Part shown: piece after piece, positions 11,908 through 24,576 of the stretch
Layout: the number at the start of each line of letters is the position of its first letter
How positions within the stretch are numbered: position 1 is the stretch's first letter
Source: Arabidopsis thaliana
Taxonomy: Eukaryota; Streptophyta; Magnoliopsida; Brassicales; Brassicaceae
Direction of reading: 5' to 3'
Assembly: GCF_000001735.4 (NCBI RefSeq)
Contig: NC_003076.8
Location: 22,633,835 to 22,697,834, forward strand
DNA length: 64,000 nt
Translations under genes and position numbers: made by a program
The notes under the pieces: generated by a model
Database searches by the model: none
What the model saw: only the letters and a program-made list of their open reading frames with translations
What the model was told of the DNA's origin: nothing

Positions 11908-14900
11908 TTACTTCTCCTCCTTCGCCTTCTCCCGCATGGCTATTCTTTTCTCTTCCCTGCAAACGTGATTATACAAATCATTGTCAAGCAACTATATATA
12001 AAAGACAAGTCTAAAGCATTTTGTTCTCTCAGTTCATGGATGGGGATAGATATTTATATACCTAGCTTGAGCTATTTCGTTCTTCCATTCCCGTCTCTTC
12101 TTCTTTTGCTTCCTTGGTTTAGATGGCTCTTCCACATTTTCAGATTTTGATTTCTTATCCTTTTTACCTCTCTTGTCCTCCTTTGATTTTGCAAGTTTTT
12201 CCTTGTTCTTTTTTTCTTTTCTTTCCTTAGGTTGCCTAACGGGAACAGAAGGCTTCTCCGTCTCTTCAATGGCCTCAGCTTCATCATCATCATCACTAGA
12301 CACTTCAGCTTGCTCTACAGTTTCTACCGCATCATCATCACCTTCTTCTGAAGATTGCTTCACGTTGCTCATTTTCTTCAGCTGTATAAAGAAAAAGAAC
12401 ACAAGAGCATTACATCAAATTGTGTGGATTATATCAACTATTAGAGTATTGACAAGTGCATGGTTGATCGATTACAATGGCCAAAAGTGAGTACCTTTGC
12501 CACAAAAAATCCGTCCATGTTGTGTACATGAGGATAGAAACGTCTAGTCTTGTCCAAAGATGGCTGAAACCGGTGTTCTCTAAATCTGGTAAATCTGATG
12601 AAGAGAAGAAGGACAAAGAGTTAGAGACATTATTTAATGTTCCTTTAAATATCCCTCAGATGAAAAACTTGTGCATTACCCTTTTCTGCCAAAATCGAGA
12701 CCACACGTAACGAGTTTAACATCCCTCTTTTTGAGGGCATAGTCAATGACGGCTTCATTCTGCACAATTTTTTCATACATAAAGAAAAATTAGGATGAAT
12801 CAAATACAAAGAAGAAAATTATGGGGGAAATTATCAGTTAACTAACCTCAGTAACCATAATTGAACATGTTGAATAAACTATATATCCACCGGTTTTGGA
12901 ATTGGCATCCACCATATCAATAGCAGCGAGTAGAAGTTGCTTCATGAACAAAAAAGGGTTAACTTAGCATGTGTTTAAGAATGAAAATTGGTCTGTTCAG
13001 ATATAATAGAAGTTATTTAAGAAGGTACTGCCATACCTTTTGCAAGTGAGCAAATTTCTTTATCTCATCCATGGTTTTCGTTATTTTAACTGATTCATCT
13101 TTTGATATAATCTGTATTGGGTAGCAGAGGAGATTTAGTAACAAGGATCTAAAACTTAACTACAGTTTAACAGAGAGTAAGTTCGAAGTTCCTTACTCCA
13201 GTCCCACTGCAAGGCGCATCCAACAATACTCTATCAACCGTGTTCTGACCTAAAACCTTGGGTAGCTGACAGCAGCAAAGATAACGAAATAAAGAATAAG
13301 TGCAAGAAAATAAAACTGGGCAGCATGTTGAGCAAAATTAACCAGATCAAATTTTATAATTCCAGTCATTTCAGTAGTGTGAATTCAAGTAGATGTTACG
13401 GGGTTTTTAACATTTTGTGAACAGGTAGCAGAAATTCAACAGAAAAATCAATGTTCAAGAAGCTAACCTCTCTTCCATCATAGTTACAAACTATGGTATT
13501 TGTGACCCCCATACGATGCAGATTGGCAGTTAGCGACTTAAGCCTAGGTACTTTCATCTCATTCGCATATATTAAGCCTGGTAATAGCATCATTATAAAC
13601 ATTACTTAAACCAAAAAAAAAAAACATACGACAGCCAAATAGAATATGGGGATAAGAAGCAAGAGAAACCAATGAAGACATACCCGTATTTTTCATTAGA
13701 GCGGCGATATAAGTTGTTTTACCACCAGGAGCAGCACTGCATCGATATAAAATCTTGTTATAAACTCACACAACAAAACAGTCAAACACTAGAATTGGAA
13801 TCATCACACGCCAACAAGGTCAAACGCTTTTTAGCTGCAGCGATTGTTTAGTAGATGAGTAGATGATGATAACTTACGCTACATCCACAATCCGCTCATT
13901 CTCTCGAGGGGCAAGGGCCATCACTGGCAAAAACGAACTAGCACCTTGAAGCTGCAAATACACCAAGTAGAGAGACTTAAGCAAACAATTGCATTCCATA
14001 AAGGTGAAGAAAAGGGAAAGACATCAGAAGATCACTTACCATGTAGTACCCAGCCAGATATTCAGGAGTTGCACCAATTGGGACTTGTGAATCATAAATA
14101 ACAAGTCCAACCTGCAGTAGGACATCAGTAAATAAGACTTAGGACAGATCAACAATAGAAGATTCATAAAAATAGGACTGACAGAATAGAAAATAGTAAG
14201 AACAAACTACTTACTTTAGACCACTTGCTTAATGGGTCTAGATTGACTCCTCTGTTCAAAAGTACATCAGCAAGATCCCGTCTTCGAGTCTAAAGCAAAA
14301 CATACATCACCATGAAATTGCAGAACTTGAAAGTCATAAGCTACAACCCAGTAAGTCACAACCAAGTTCACCTTAAGTGTGTTAGTTCGGATGGACGTAG
14401 GCCTTTGCTTTTCAAAAGCTTCAATAAGTTCCATAAGTTCACCAGGAGGAAACATCTGCAAGAGAAATCCCAATTCAACATCCATAAGTAAAGAATATCA
14501 GCAACATCCTATCCATACTATATCAAAGGAAAGAAACTAGAGAGTCTCACCTCAACCAAAGTTCCAATAAGAAAACTGTTATAACCATAATAAGAACCGA
14601 GATCAGCTTTGAGCTGTTCAACACAAGCTTTCCTCGTGGTGTCTTTTGGCCTGAAAGCCTTAAAATTTTTAAGAGCTCTAACAACTGAAATGTTAAATGA
14701 ATCAACAATTAGAACACCAATCCAAACCAACCTAGATAAATACCATCACACCAACATTTCAACAGTAATAAAGCAACAAAATTTGGAAATGTTACTAACT
14801 CTCTTCAATTCTAGTCTTAAGTAGAGGAAGATCTGGTGGACCACGAGCTTCTTCTTCAAGCTCCTGGACAAATGAAAGATAACAACAACAGTTAGATATA

Positions 14901-15549
14901 TGCTAAAACCAAAATCAAACAGAGTAAGTATTACACATGAAAAAAATGTTACCTCTTCAGTTGGTAGCCTAAACGCATCATGTTCAGGTTCTTCATCATG
15001 TACATCATCTTGCTTGATAAAATCCTCCAGTTCAGCAGCAGCATCTTTCTTCTGCATTGCTAAGTCTCTATCAATAGCATCAGATTTCGCCACAATATCG
15101 TCGTCGTCAGAGTCAGCATCCGAATCCGCATCTAAAGATCCTTCCTCATCTTCATCGCCGCTACCTTCTAGAAAATCGTCACCCAAAGTCTCTTCATCGT
15201 TCTCTTCCTCATCATCAGAGAATAACTGATTAGACCCGTTCTCTCCATCATCAGATTCATCAATCTCTTCTGATTCCACAGCTGGAGAAATATCATCTTC
15301 ATCAGAACCATCGGAAACTTCGTCATCTTCATCAGAATCATCGGTAACTTCGTAATCTTCTAGAGGCTCTTCCTCCACAACTTCCTTCTTCTGCTTCTTC
15401 AATGGAGGTTTGTTCTGAGATTTCGCTCCTTTCTTCAACATTGAAGTTTGGGGTTTCATTGGAGGGGTTTTGGATTTGGTAAGCTGCTTCGTTGGAGGGG
15501 TTATCGATTTCGTCGCAGCCTTCTTCTTGTTACGAGTGAGGGCAGGCAT
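11908..15549 (-). CDS. OLI2: OLI2/NOP2A, NOP2-type rRNA (cytosine-C5) methyltransferase (682 aa)
   Basis: Sixteen exons on the minus strand: 15549-14953, 14863-14800, 14684-14551, 14455-14372, 14289-14215, 14111-14040, 13951-13878, 13736-13684, 13577-13468, 13265-13197, 13111-13037, 12939-12847, 12759-12680, 12594-12495, 12381-12062, 11956-11908. All join in phase to 682 aa, the length known for OLIGOCELLULA2 (At5g55920). The N-terminus (1-200) is basic then very acidic, as in nucleolar proteins. The core is a SAM-dependent RsmB/NOP2 domain: [11 protein letters not shown] (365-375) binds SAM, motif IV has Cys440 (DAPCSGTG) and motif VI has Cys494 (STCS), the cysteine pair of m5C RNA methyltransferases. 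The C-terminal tail from about 560 is acidic then lysine-rich. NOP2 proteins methylate large-subunit rRNA and support 60S assembly. The promoter carries a telo-box and site II elements. Confidence 0.96.
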
Positions 15550-15564
15550 GGCTACAGGTTTGAA

Positions 15565-15709
15565 TTAGGGTTTTCTCGCGCGGCCAGGGTTTAAGAGAAG
15601 AAGTAGAAGATGATGATTGTTGGAGTACACAAAGGTATATTTGACTGGTGTCTATTATTGGGCTTTTGCCTAAATAATTATCGGCCCAATTTAAAACAAA
15701 TTGAGCCCA
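15565..15709 (-). promoter_or_regulatory. OLI2 promoter: telo-box and site II elements
   Basis: Just upstream of the OLI2 start, on the sense (minus) strand, an AAACCCTAA telo-box lies at about 15565-15573. TGGGCC/TGGGCT site II-type motifs lie at 15683-15688 and 15704-15709, with an inverse-orientation copy at 15659-15664. This combination is typical of plant ribosome-biogenesis and ribosomal-protein genes. Confidence 0.65.
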
Positions 15710-17850
15710 ATAACTATATGGTGCCTTGTTATTGATTATTCGATATGTTTATTCATACGCACACAACTTTCAAACTAGTGTGAACACGCAATATACTTTA
15801 AAATTTTGTTCCACAACCAAAAACAAATATGTCTCGATCAATAAACAAGACAACGAAACGGTGTCAACTTCGACACGAATCGAAACAACACGATCATCGA
15901 TCTTGTTGGTACAAGCGTGCTCTTGAACTTGTGAAATAAAAACAACCAAATTTTTGTTTTTCCAAAACAAACAAAAACATTTGGAACAAAACATTAACAC
16001 GGTTAAAATTCTCTCTACAAAAAAAACTTGTAAACTTTCACAAACTCTTGTTTTTCTACTTTTAGTTCTCTTTTATCTTTAGCGTTGTGACAAAATGTAG
16101 TTCCGAGATTTGAGGCATTAATTAAGAAGTTGAAAAGCATATTGGCGAAGTTGACAAAGATGGTTGACCACGTTTTTCCACTAATAGTAGAATAATTGGT
16201 TGGGTGGAAATTGGATTTTCAGTGGTCCAATTCTCAAACTTGTTCATCGTCTTTTTCTAACAAGTTGATGCTAGCTATTGTCATCTTTTCTTTTGGGACC
16301 GAGAGAGAAAGAAAACTAAAAAATCTTGAGAACTTGCTCATAATCTGTTAATGGTTTTGTCAATTTCGCTCCCATCAGTCAACGGAAGTTATAATCAATT
16401 TGTCAAAATCTCTATGACACGAAAGCACCTTATCTTGTACTAGCATTGTGTGAAATGGGTCGAGAATATATATTGTCATTATTCATTAGTCTTCTGTCTT
16501 GTGCGTACAAACTGAGTTGATATCGGCTCTATCTAATCACTAAGCAATCATAATAGATCAGTAACGTATCTAATGATTCTGAGGATAAACTAGTTGCTAA
16601 ATTAGATTATTACTATTATCAGTTTTATGTATATTTACCAATAAAAAGATTCACTGTTTTATGTAAAAATAATCTTACGAGAACGAGTTAACGTTTAACC
16701 CATTCGTTGAATACATGCGTGCATGTAGAACACTCAAACTAAAAATTGGTTATGTCATATGTGTCTTGACCGATGAGATATATACGACTATATAGGGGGA
16801 TTGGACTACAATCATTTAAGTTGATTTCTTTTCTATTATATATAGTGACACATTACATGTGACGATATGATGTATATAATAAAGATATTTATTTGTCCGC
16901 AAACGCATGATATCAAATGTAATATACATATCAATAACGCGTTTATATTAATCTCTAATACGTACAACATATTACAATCTCTACAAATATCGACATGCTT
17001 AAAACCAATAACGCGTTCAGTAGAACAATTTAATGCACGTTCACCAACCATTTTAACATCTTATGTTATTTACACTCGCGTAGTTCATAACATTTGGTTA
17101 TTACTTATTAGTATATGGACCGGCCCTGCCGATTCAGACCTAATGCGACGATGTTTGAGACATCTTAACAATATGACTATGCTATGATGTTTGATCACCA
17201 CCTCTATTATATAATGTAGCAAGATGATCAATTATTTGAATACAGTTTTAATTTGTTTGAGGACATACCTAAAATGCTCATATTTTTCTCATTGAAATTA
17301 CCTTTGAGTCGGTGTTATTCATAAAAAAAGAAGACCATTTATTAGCTACATCATTTTCACATGACGGCTAGAAAAGTCTCATTCAAGAATCTGGTTGTGA
17401 AAAGCTAATAAATATATTAGGCCTATCGAGCCAAAAGTTGTTACACATGATTTCAAACATCAAATAAGTCATCGGAGTCAATATTAAAAAGTTCTACGTA
17501 CATTAAATTCATAAGTTTTGGCAGTTAGAGACATGTCAAGTTGACAAGTTTCATCAGAACATGATCTTTTAGTCTTAGAGATAATTATGTAATTAATATG
17601 GCAATAGAGCTAGCTGGCAATAGATCTTAATTATCTAATTAAAGATGAATCACAGTCAAAATCGTTAGAGCTGGCAATAGAAACGTAAAAATGAACCTAG
17701 ACGACAGTGCAATATCTAACCATGCATGGACTTTTAATTTACAAAAATAGAATATAGAATCAAAACGCAACGATTTAGGAATCTATTTATAGAAATAAAG
17801 AATCTGTAATAACTGCGATGGATATCCAAATTTTTTTATTTTTGTTCTTC
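15710..17850. other. 2.1-kb gene-free AT-rich stretch
   Basis: No supported gene. An ATG-started 106-codon ORF at 16867-17187 has no family features and overlaps an antisense ORF, so I do not call it. One possible transposon end is listed at 17117. Confidence 0.55.
17117..17128. mobile_element. possible hAT-like terminal motif, single end
   Basis: GGACCGGCCCTG reads CAGGGCCGGTCC on the minus strand, resembling the terminal inverted repeats of plant hAT elements. I found no partner end or target-site duplication nearby, so at most this is a relic. Confidence 0.2.
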
Positions 17851-17855
17851 TCGTC

Positions 17856-19026
17856 CTATAAATATGCCATCTTCTTGGAGTATTTCTTTACAACATTCTC
17901 TAAGCTTGTAATCGCGATTTAAGGCTTGTCCACCACATTACCACGAGTAGAATTGACCAAGTAAGTTTCCAACAAAACTTAAAACCTTTTCTTTGTTTTA
18001 CGACAAATTCTTGTTATTGTGGTCCATAGGTTGTTTCTCACTTTCTTGCAAGTGATTTTTCATGATTTTTAAGATTTACGATTCATTAAATTACTTTACT
18101 AAAACTCAGATCGAATTGAGTTCTTCCATCTGGACTATCTTATATAATTAGTTAGGACTTTCTAATCCATTTTTAATTCAATTTTGTTGTATTTTAAAAG
18201 TCGGTCTACAAAATATTGTTTAAACTTAATAGCATGATACAGTACTTCAATATGGTGATGAATTGGCAACGAAAAATTTAAGTTGAATATGGAATACGCA
18301 GATAATTGAACAAGAAAGCCACTAAACCTAAATGCTGGTTTTAGTAAGTAGATAGATAACCTTTTTATTCTACTTGTTAGTTTATTTTTAACGAAATCTG
18401 AATTGTTGAAATATAGCTGAACCAATGACCCAATTCAGTCTTCAAATATCACTAGCAAACGTAATTGACATGACCATGGCATGTTTCAAGCATATTAGAT
18501 TTCGATACGTCTTAACTTCTTAATTATCGGGACCAGCTACATACATTTTTAGTATATGTCATCATTATCTTTACTTCTTTTTTGTATCATCACAATTATT
18601 TCCATTTTATTTTTTTGTTCTTCTTCATGTGCAAAAGAAGAGGTACTTTGATAAGATTCCAGTCTATAGGATTCAATTAAGATACTAATTAAATACAGTA
18701 TATACAGAATCTTGAGTTGTCCGCTTTCAAGATTCCAATACAGTTTACAAAATTCTGAATTAGTTATTCTTGTTGAGTCAATACTTTTGAAAGAATGTTG
18801 ACCAAAAAAAAAAAAACCAAAGAAAACGGATCCTTATTTAACGGTCTCCTTAACCTTAATAATAGTAAAACGGTAAAAACCAAAATTCATGTGGTGTAAA
18901 TTGTCTAAAGTCTGTATTTTTTTTTATTGACATCCATTTTTTTTGTGTCGAAAGTCTATATATGAAGTCAAATTCATGAACAAATGCTTCTAGGCTAAAA
19001 ACGTTATCGTAATCTTTAATCTTCAG
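17856..19026 (+). promoter_or_regulatory. candidate OPT1 promoter and 5' UTR intron
   Basis: A TATA motif (CCTATAAATA, about 17855-17864) is followed about 30 bp later by a leader-like sequence ending in a GTAAGT donor at about 17960. A good acceptor (AATCTTCAG) sits at about 19026, 128 bp before the OPT1 ATG, and no ATG occurs in that last leader segment. This makes a 1.07-kb leader intron plausible, but it rests on signals only. The TATA could serve another transcript. Confidence 0.35.
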
Positions 19027-19153
19027 GCTTCTTTTCTAAAATTCCGACTGGTTACCGAGGGCTAGAAAATCCGGTCACCGTCGCCGGAGACAACCTCGGT
19101 TTCTAAACGAAACCATCGTGAAGGACGGAAAAAAGGAGCTTGAAGACAAAACA

Positions 19154-21993
19154 ATGACGAGCGTTTTCGACGAACATAAACCCTCCGATGACTCTCACGA
19201 GTCCAAGATCGTCATCAATGGTAATGTATCTCTATGTTCCTTCGGTTTATTTCGGTTTATCCCGGTTTTGTTTCGATTCTTTAAATCTTCTAGTCGTTTA
19301 TGGTTGGTTGGTTTAAGAGTGTGTGTTTGGATTGAATTTTAACGTGCAGGAGAAGAAGAGGTGTTGGAGGAGGAGAATGATAATCCGATTGAAGAAGTCC
19401 GGTTAACGGTACCGATAACCGACGATCCAACACTACCGGTGCTAACGTTTCGAACATGGACTCTTGGACTTTTCTCTTGCATATTGCTTGCCTTCGTGAA
19501 CCAGTTCTTTGGTTTCCGGTCGAACCAGCTTTGGGTATCTTCAGTTGCGGCACAGATCGTGACCCTTCCGCTAGGGAAACTCATGGCAAAGACGCTACCG
19601 ACAAAGAAATTTGGGTTTCCCGGGACGAATTGGTCGTGGTCTTTTAACCCTGGTCCGTTCAATATGAAGGAACATGTTCTTATTACAATATTTGCTAACA
19701 CCGGAGCTGGTGGAGTTTACGCCACCAGTATTATTACCATTGTTAAAGCGTTTTATAATCGTCAACTTAATGTCGCCGCCGCCATGTTGCTCACTCAAAC
19801 CACTCAGGTATATAGTTTTTACATGTCTTAAGTTTTATTGTCTTTTTGTTTTTATAATGGGTGGATATAACAGTAGCTACACAAAAAAAAAAAGCTATTA
19901 TCTTCTTGATTACGTTCTTCAATCTTTATGATTACTGATTATTATTTTTCTCGCATTTTATACATTTACAAATTATTATATTCATTTTGTTGTTGTGGGT
20001 AATAGTCATTTAAATACTAGAACTATGGCCTAAGAAACAAATATTTTTAACGATTTGTGATCTTTAAGACTTTAACAATCATTTCTTTTGCAGTTGTTGG
20101 GATATGGATGGGCTGGAATCTTCAGGAAGTTCCTTGTGGATTCACCGTATATGTGGTGGCCGTCAAATTTGGTTCAAGTCTCACTCTTTAGGTTCGTTTC
20201 AATGACCCATATATGTGACTCTTATTGCTTTCTCTTAAGCCAAGTTTTGATTTTGGCTATGTAACAGAGCTTTACATGAGAAGGAGGATCTACAAAAAGG
20301 GCAACAAACAAGGTTTAGATTCTTCATCATTGTCTTCTGTGTGAGCTTTGCTTACTACATAATCCCCGGCTACCTTTTCCCTTCCATTTCCGCAATTTCA
20401 TTTGTTTGCTGGATTTGGAAAAGCTCAGTGACCGCTCAGATTGTCGGTTCTGGGCTCAAGGGTTTAGGTATTGGTTCGTTCGGTCTTGACTGGTCCACAG
20501 TTGCTGGTTTCTTAGGCAGTCCGTTGGCTGTACCATTCTTCGCCATTGCCAATTTCTTTGGAGGATTCTTCATCTTTTTATACATTGTTCTACCTATCTT
20601 CTACTGGACTAATGCTTATGATGCTCAGAAGTTTCCGTTCTATACTTCACACACCTTTGATCAGACTGGACACACCTATAACATTACCCGTATCCTCAAT
20701 GAGAAGAATTTCGATATCAATCTAGACGCTTACAACGGTTACAGCAAGCTCTATTTGAGTGTGATGTTCGCGTTGCTCTATGGACTCAGCTTTGGTTCTC
20801 TTTGCGCTACCATCTCTCATGTTGCCCTCTATGATGGAAAGTAAGGACCTTCCAACATCTTTTGAATAGCTTATTTTCTATGATGACTCTCTCTAAGCTT
20901 CTTTTGTGTTTGTATCTTAAGGTTTATATGGGGAATGTGGAAGAAGGCAAAGACAGCAACAAAGGACAAGTACGGTGACGTGCATTCGAGATTGATGAAG
21001 AAGAATTATCAATCAGTACCTCAATGGTGGTTCATCGCAGTTCTAGTTATTTCCTTTGCTTTCGCACTCTATGCTTGCGAGGGCTTTGACAAACAGCTTC
21101 AGCTCCCATGGTGGGGACTTATACTCGCTTGCGCCATCGCTTTGTTCTTCACATTACCTATCGGAGTTATCCAAGCAACTACTAACCAGCAAATGGGTCT
21201 TAACGTTATAACAGAACTGATCATCGGGTACTTATACCCAGGAAAGCCACTAGCCAATGTCGCTTTCAAGACATACGGATACATCAGTATGTCTCAAGCC
21301 TTGTACTTTGTAGGAGACTTCAAGCTTGGTCACTACATGAAGATTCCTCCAAGATCAATGTTCATCGTCCAGCTTGTTGCAACTGTGGTTGCATCAACTG
21401 TCTGCTTCGGAACAACCTGGTGGCTCATTACATCCGTCGAGAACATATGTAATGTCGATTTGCTCCCGGTGGGTAGTCCATGGACTTGTCCTGGAGATGA
21501 AGTGTTCTACAATGCATCAATCATATGGGGAGTGATTGGTCCAGGGAGAATGTTTACCAAAGAAGGTATCTATCCCGGGATGAACTGGTTCTTCCTTATC
21601 GGTCTCCTCGCTCCAGTTCCCTTCTGGTACCTATCGAAGAAGTTCCCAGAGAAGAAATGGCTAAAACAGATCCATGTTCCCTTGATCTTCTCTGCAGTAA
21701 GCGCCATGCCACAAGCTAAGGCTGTGCATTACTGGTCCTGGGCCATCGTTGGGGTTGTGTTCAACTACTACATCTTCAGGAGGTTCAAAACTTGGTGGGC
21801 GAGGCACAATTACATCCTCTCTGCGGCGCTTGATGCAGGTACTGCGATTATGGGAGTGTTGATATTCTTCGCATTCCAGAACAATGATATAAGCTTACCT
21901 GATTGGTGGGGGCTTGAGAATTCAGACCATTGCCCTCTAGCGCATTGCCCTCTAGCCAAAGGTGTTGTTGTTGAAGGTTGTCCCGTGTTTTAA
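19154..21993 (+). CDS. OPT1: oligopeptide transporter OPT1 (755 aa)
   Basis: Five exons: 19154-19220, 19350-19807, 20094-20191, 20268-20840, 20922-21993, in phase, 755 aa, matching AtOPT1 (At5g55930). The start is the first ATG (19154); an in-frame GTG lies 12 codons upstream. The N-terminus (about 1-60) is acidic and hydrophilic, followed by many hydrophobic segments consistent with the roughly 16 helices of the OPT family. Recognisable family signatures are the first-helix region ([16 protein letters not shown]), [20 protein letters not shown] and [20 protein letters not shown] proteins are proton-coupled importers of tetra- and pentapeptides and some metal or glutathione substrates, mostly at the plasma membrane. 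Near the C-terminus a 5-residue unit, HCPLA, is directly repeated. It converges with EMB2731, about 430 bp between stops. Confidence 0.97.
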
Positions 21994-22421
21994 GAATTGA
22001 AGTAGATGCAACGTTGTCCTGAAAGGGGTAACTGTTGATGGCTTCGGTAACCTTATATCTGTGTAAAACCCTCCAAGTTAAGGGACTCAAACAATGTAAA
22101 GCACTAGATTTGGTTTCATGTTCTTCAGTATTTAACTATTCCCTTTGTAAGTATAAGAACAGTAGCCAAATAAAGTAGAGCTTTCTTCATTCCAACTATA
22201 TAATCAAAATGTAACAAGCTCCAAAAGATATCATTCAAATGATATAACTAAGGTTTAAGATGTGTACCAATTAAAAGTAATTTGAGCTCTGTTGCATAGC
22301 TGGATAATACTTTAACAAGATTCAAGGGAAATTTTAAACAATGGTCTCCGAGAACTTTTTTGTTTTTCGACAGAAGATGATGAAAGCAAAAGTCTAGTTT
22401 AGCTATGTCGCATACCCATCT
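21994..22421. other. convergent 3' region of OPT1 and EMB2731
   Basis: Contains both 3' UTRs. Nothing else was seen. Confidence 0.55.
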
Positions 22422-24060
22422 TCAGTTGAAAAGTCCAGGGTTTAGCCAGTCCCTGCAATTACAGTGAATATGAGTGAGATATTACCATCTGGTACATAAA
22501 GGTTCTAGCTTCTTTTTTTTTGTTTCAGTTCGTGTATTTAACTTACTTTGTTACATCATCAAGATGATCATCAACATCTGTGACGTCCTTCCATTTCTCA
22601 GATGAAATGTAATCTGACAAAACTACATTGGCCGATGGCTCTTTTAAGAGTAGCTTGCTTCCTCCATCTGCTCCAACTACTCTCCAGTTCTTAGAAGCAT
22701 CCTTCACACAGAGCTAGCATATACATACAACATACACTATCACTAAATCCGTAAAAAGTGACAAATAGGAGTTTAACAGCTGCAGAGAAACTGCATCAAG
22801 CAGAAAGTACCAAAAGAAAAGGGCGAGAAAGGGTTTATTACATAGACCATATAAGCTTGGTGTCAAGAAGGTTGGTAGCACAATTCAAGCAAACAGTGTG
22901 AACTTTAATTAGCTAGTATAGTCATGTATATCTTATAAATTTACAGTATTTGCTTAGGATGCAAAGTTGAGACAAGAGCCTGGAGTAACCATAAATTAGC
23001 ATATACAACAAAATTTGAGTGTCTCAGTCTTTCACTATTTTCTCTTGATCTTATATTGAGCATAACAATATACCAAAACCATATTTTCAAATACCAAGAA
23101 GCTATACTGGTGTAGAGTGGCCTTGATATATATTAAATACTAAATTGACTAACTTCTCAATCTCATATTCATATTCTCCTAAGCTTTTCAAAGCATTTTC
23201 ATGATTAGAAATACCAACCTGCATCACAGGGCTTCGCTCTTTACCCTTTGATAAGGCTTCAAGCTTTTTGTTGTTCAACTACAAACAGCATAAAGGGACA
23301 AAACATAAGATAGTTAAACGAAAATGCTGCATTTGAAAGTAAAGGATAAGACATTTAATTACCAAGAGAATTGGTGCCTGAGGGAAATAGCGAGAAATGT
23401 GATCACCAATGTTTTTAGCCACACCACAGAGCTCAACGTCATCAAACCTCTCGTTTGCATGAAAGTATCCAACAATACTTAAACCTTGAGCCACATAATG
23501 CTCCTCTATCTACCACAACAAAAAATATACCTGAATCCGTAAGTTTTTCTTTAAAGGATATAGGTACAAACAAAGCTACAGAACAAACACATAAAGATCT
23601 GAAATTTCTATGTTAATATAGAAACAACAATAAGACTTCACTGAGAATCAAGCAAACATATAGAAAACTAAGAACAAGCTAATAATAACATATGCAGCTC
23701 AAGCTTAGTACACGAACTAAAAATTTCCAGAATTCGTAATTCAATATACATACCAATGCAATCAGATCATAATCTCTTTCAAAATTCAATTTCAAAGCTC
23801 GTAAAATCAAATCGATTCGAATAAGAAGAGATACGAACCATGATGAGGGAGATCTCGAGAGGAGGAAGGAGAGCGAGGTTAGAGTGAAAGAGCGGCACAG
23901 AATCTGAGATCTCTACAACTCCGTCGTCCTTAGGGCTGATTCTACCGACGAGGACTCCGTTGACCGCCGCCGTCTTGTGTCGCAGCGAGTGAAGAACGAG
24001 TTTGATGTACGCGTTCTGGGAGATCTCATACTTCAATTCTCCGTTACTTCCCATTCCCAT
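22422..24060 (-). CDS. EMB2731: ER membrane complex subunit 8/9 homologue, UPF0172 (208 aa)
   Basis: Five exons on the minus strand: 24060-23839, 23509-23363, 23278-23219, 22713-22547, 22452-22422, in phase, 208 aa. It aligns along its length with EMC8/EMC9: N-terminal YEISQNAYIKLVLHSLRH, then AAVNGVLVGR, DSVPLFHSNLALLPPLEISL, IVGYFHANERFDD, and a C-terminal DVDDHLDDVTKDWLNPGLFN. The family has an MPN-like fold without the JAMM metal ligands. It forms part of the cytosolic face of the ER membrane protein complex, which inserts tail-anchored and multipass proteins. From memory the Arabidopsis gene (At5g55940) is embryo-lethal when mutated. The introns are large for its size, and the coding exons occupy little over a third of the span. 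Two in-frame ATGs two codons apart exist; the first was used. Confidence 0.95.
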
Positions 24061-24576
24061 TTCTAACTCGATCGGCGACTCACTGAGTCAATTGAAAGGA
24101 AAATTATAATGTCGCAAAAGCAAATCGAGAAATCGTTCTGAGATTTAGCTCCTTTGTTAACGACGGACAGTGGAATCTCGCACTAAACCGGGTTCGGGTC
24201 AGCCCGATTTTATCACCGAAAACCCTATTCCCCACAAGTTTTCACTTTACTACATTAAAGTTTTTGAAATTATAGAAAAAGTCAAAAAGGTTTATTATAT
24301 TTACTAATTGCACCTCATAATACACATCAAGTGACGACAAAAAAAAAAATACACATCAAGTTTTACATTACTTCTAAACTACACCATCTATTTCATTATC
24401 GTACAAATAAACCCACCAAGCCCTCTTGTCACATTATGATATCAAAATATTTTTATTAGTATACTTTACTACACTAATTTGATATCAAAACTGAACCAAT
24501 TTTACAAACTAAAACCTGAAGAAGAAAAAGTAAAACTCATTTTTTTTCTCTTTGGCAATCTAATCAAATTGTAAAA
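24061..24576. other. EMB2731 promoter region and 3' end of the next gene
   Basis: The left part (24061-24240) is the EMB2731 upstream region. The right part holds the 3' UTR of the transporter gene. AT-rich, no other feature. Confidence 0.5.

Noticed and set aside
15770..16000. minus-strand stretch that looked like a retrotransposon LTR or coding remnant
   Set aside because: No primer-binding site, polypurine tract, terminal repeats or gag/pol motifs could be found nearby.
16867..17187. 106-codon ATG ORF
   Set aside because: No signal peptide, domain or codon bias. Overlaps an equally long antisense ORF and a possible transposon end.
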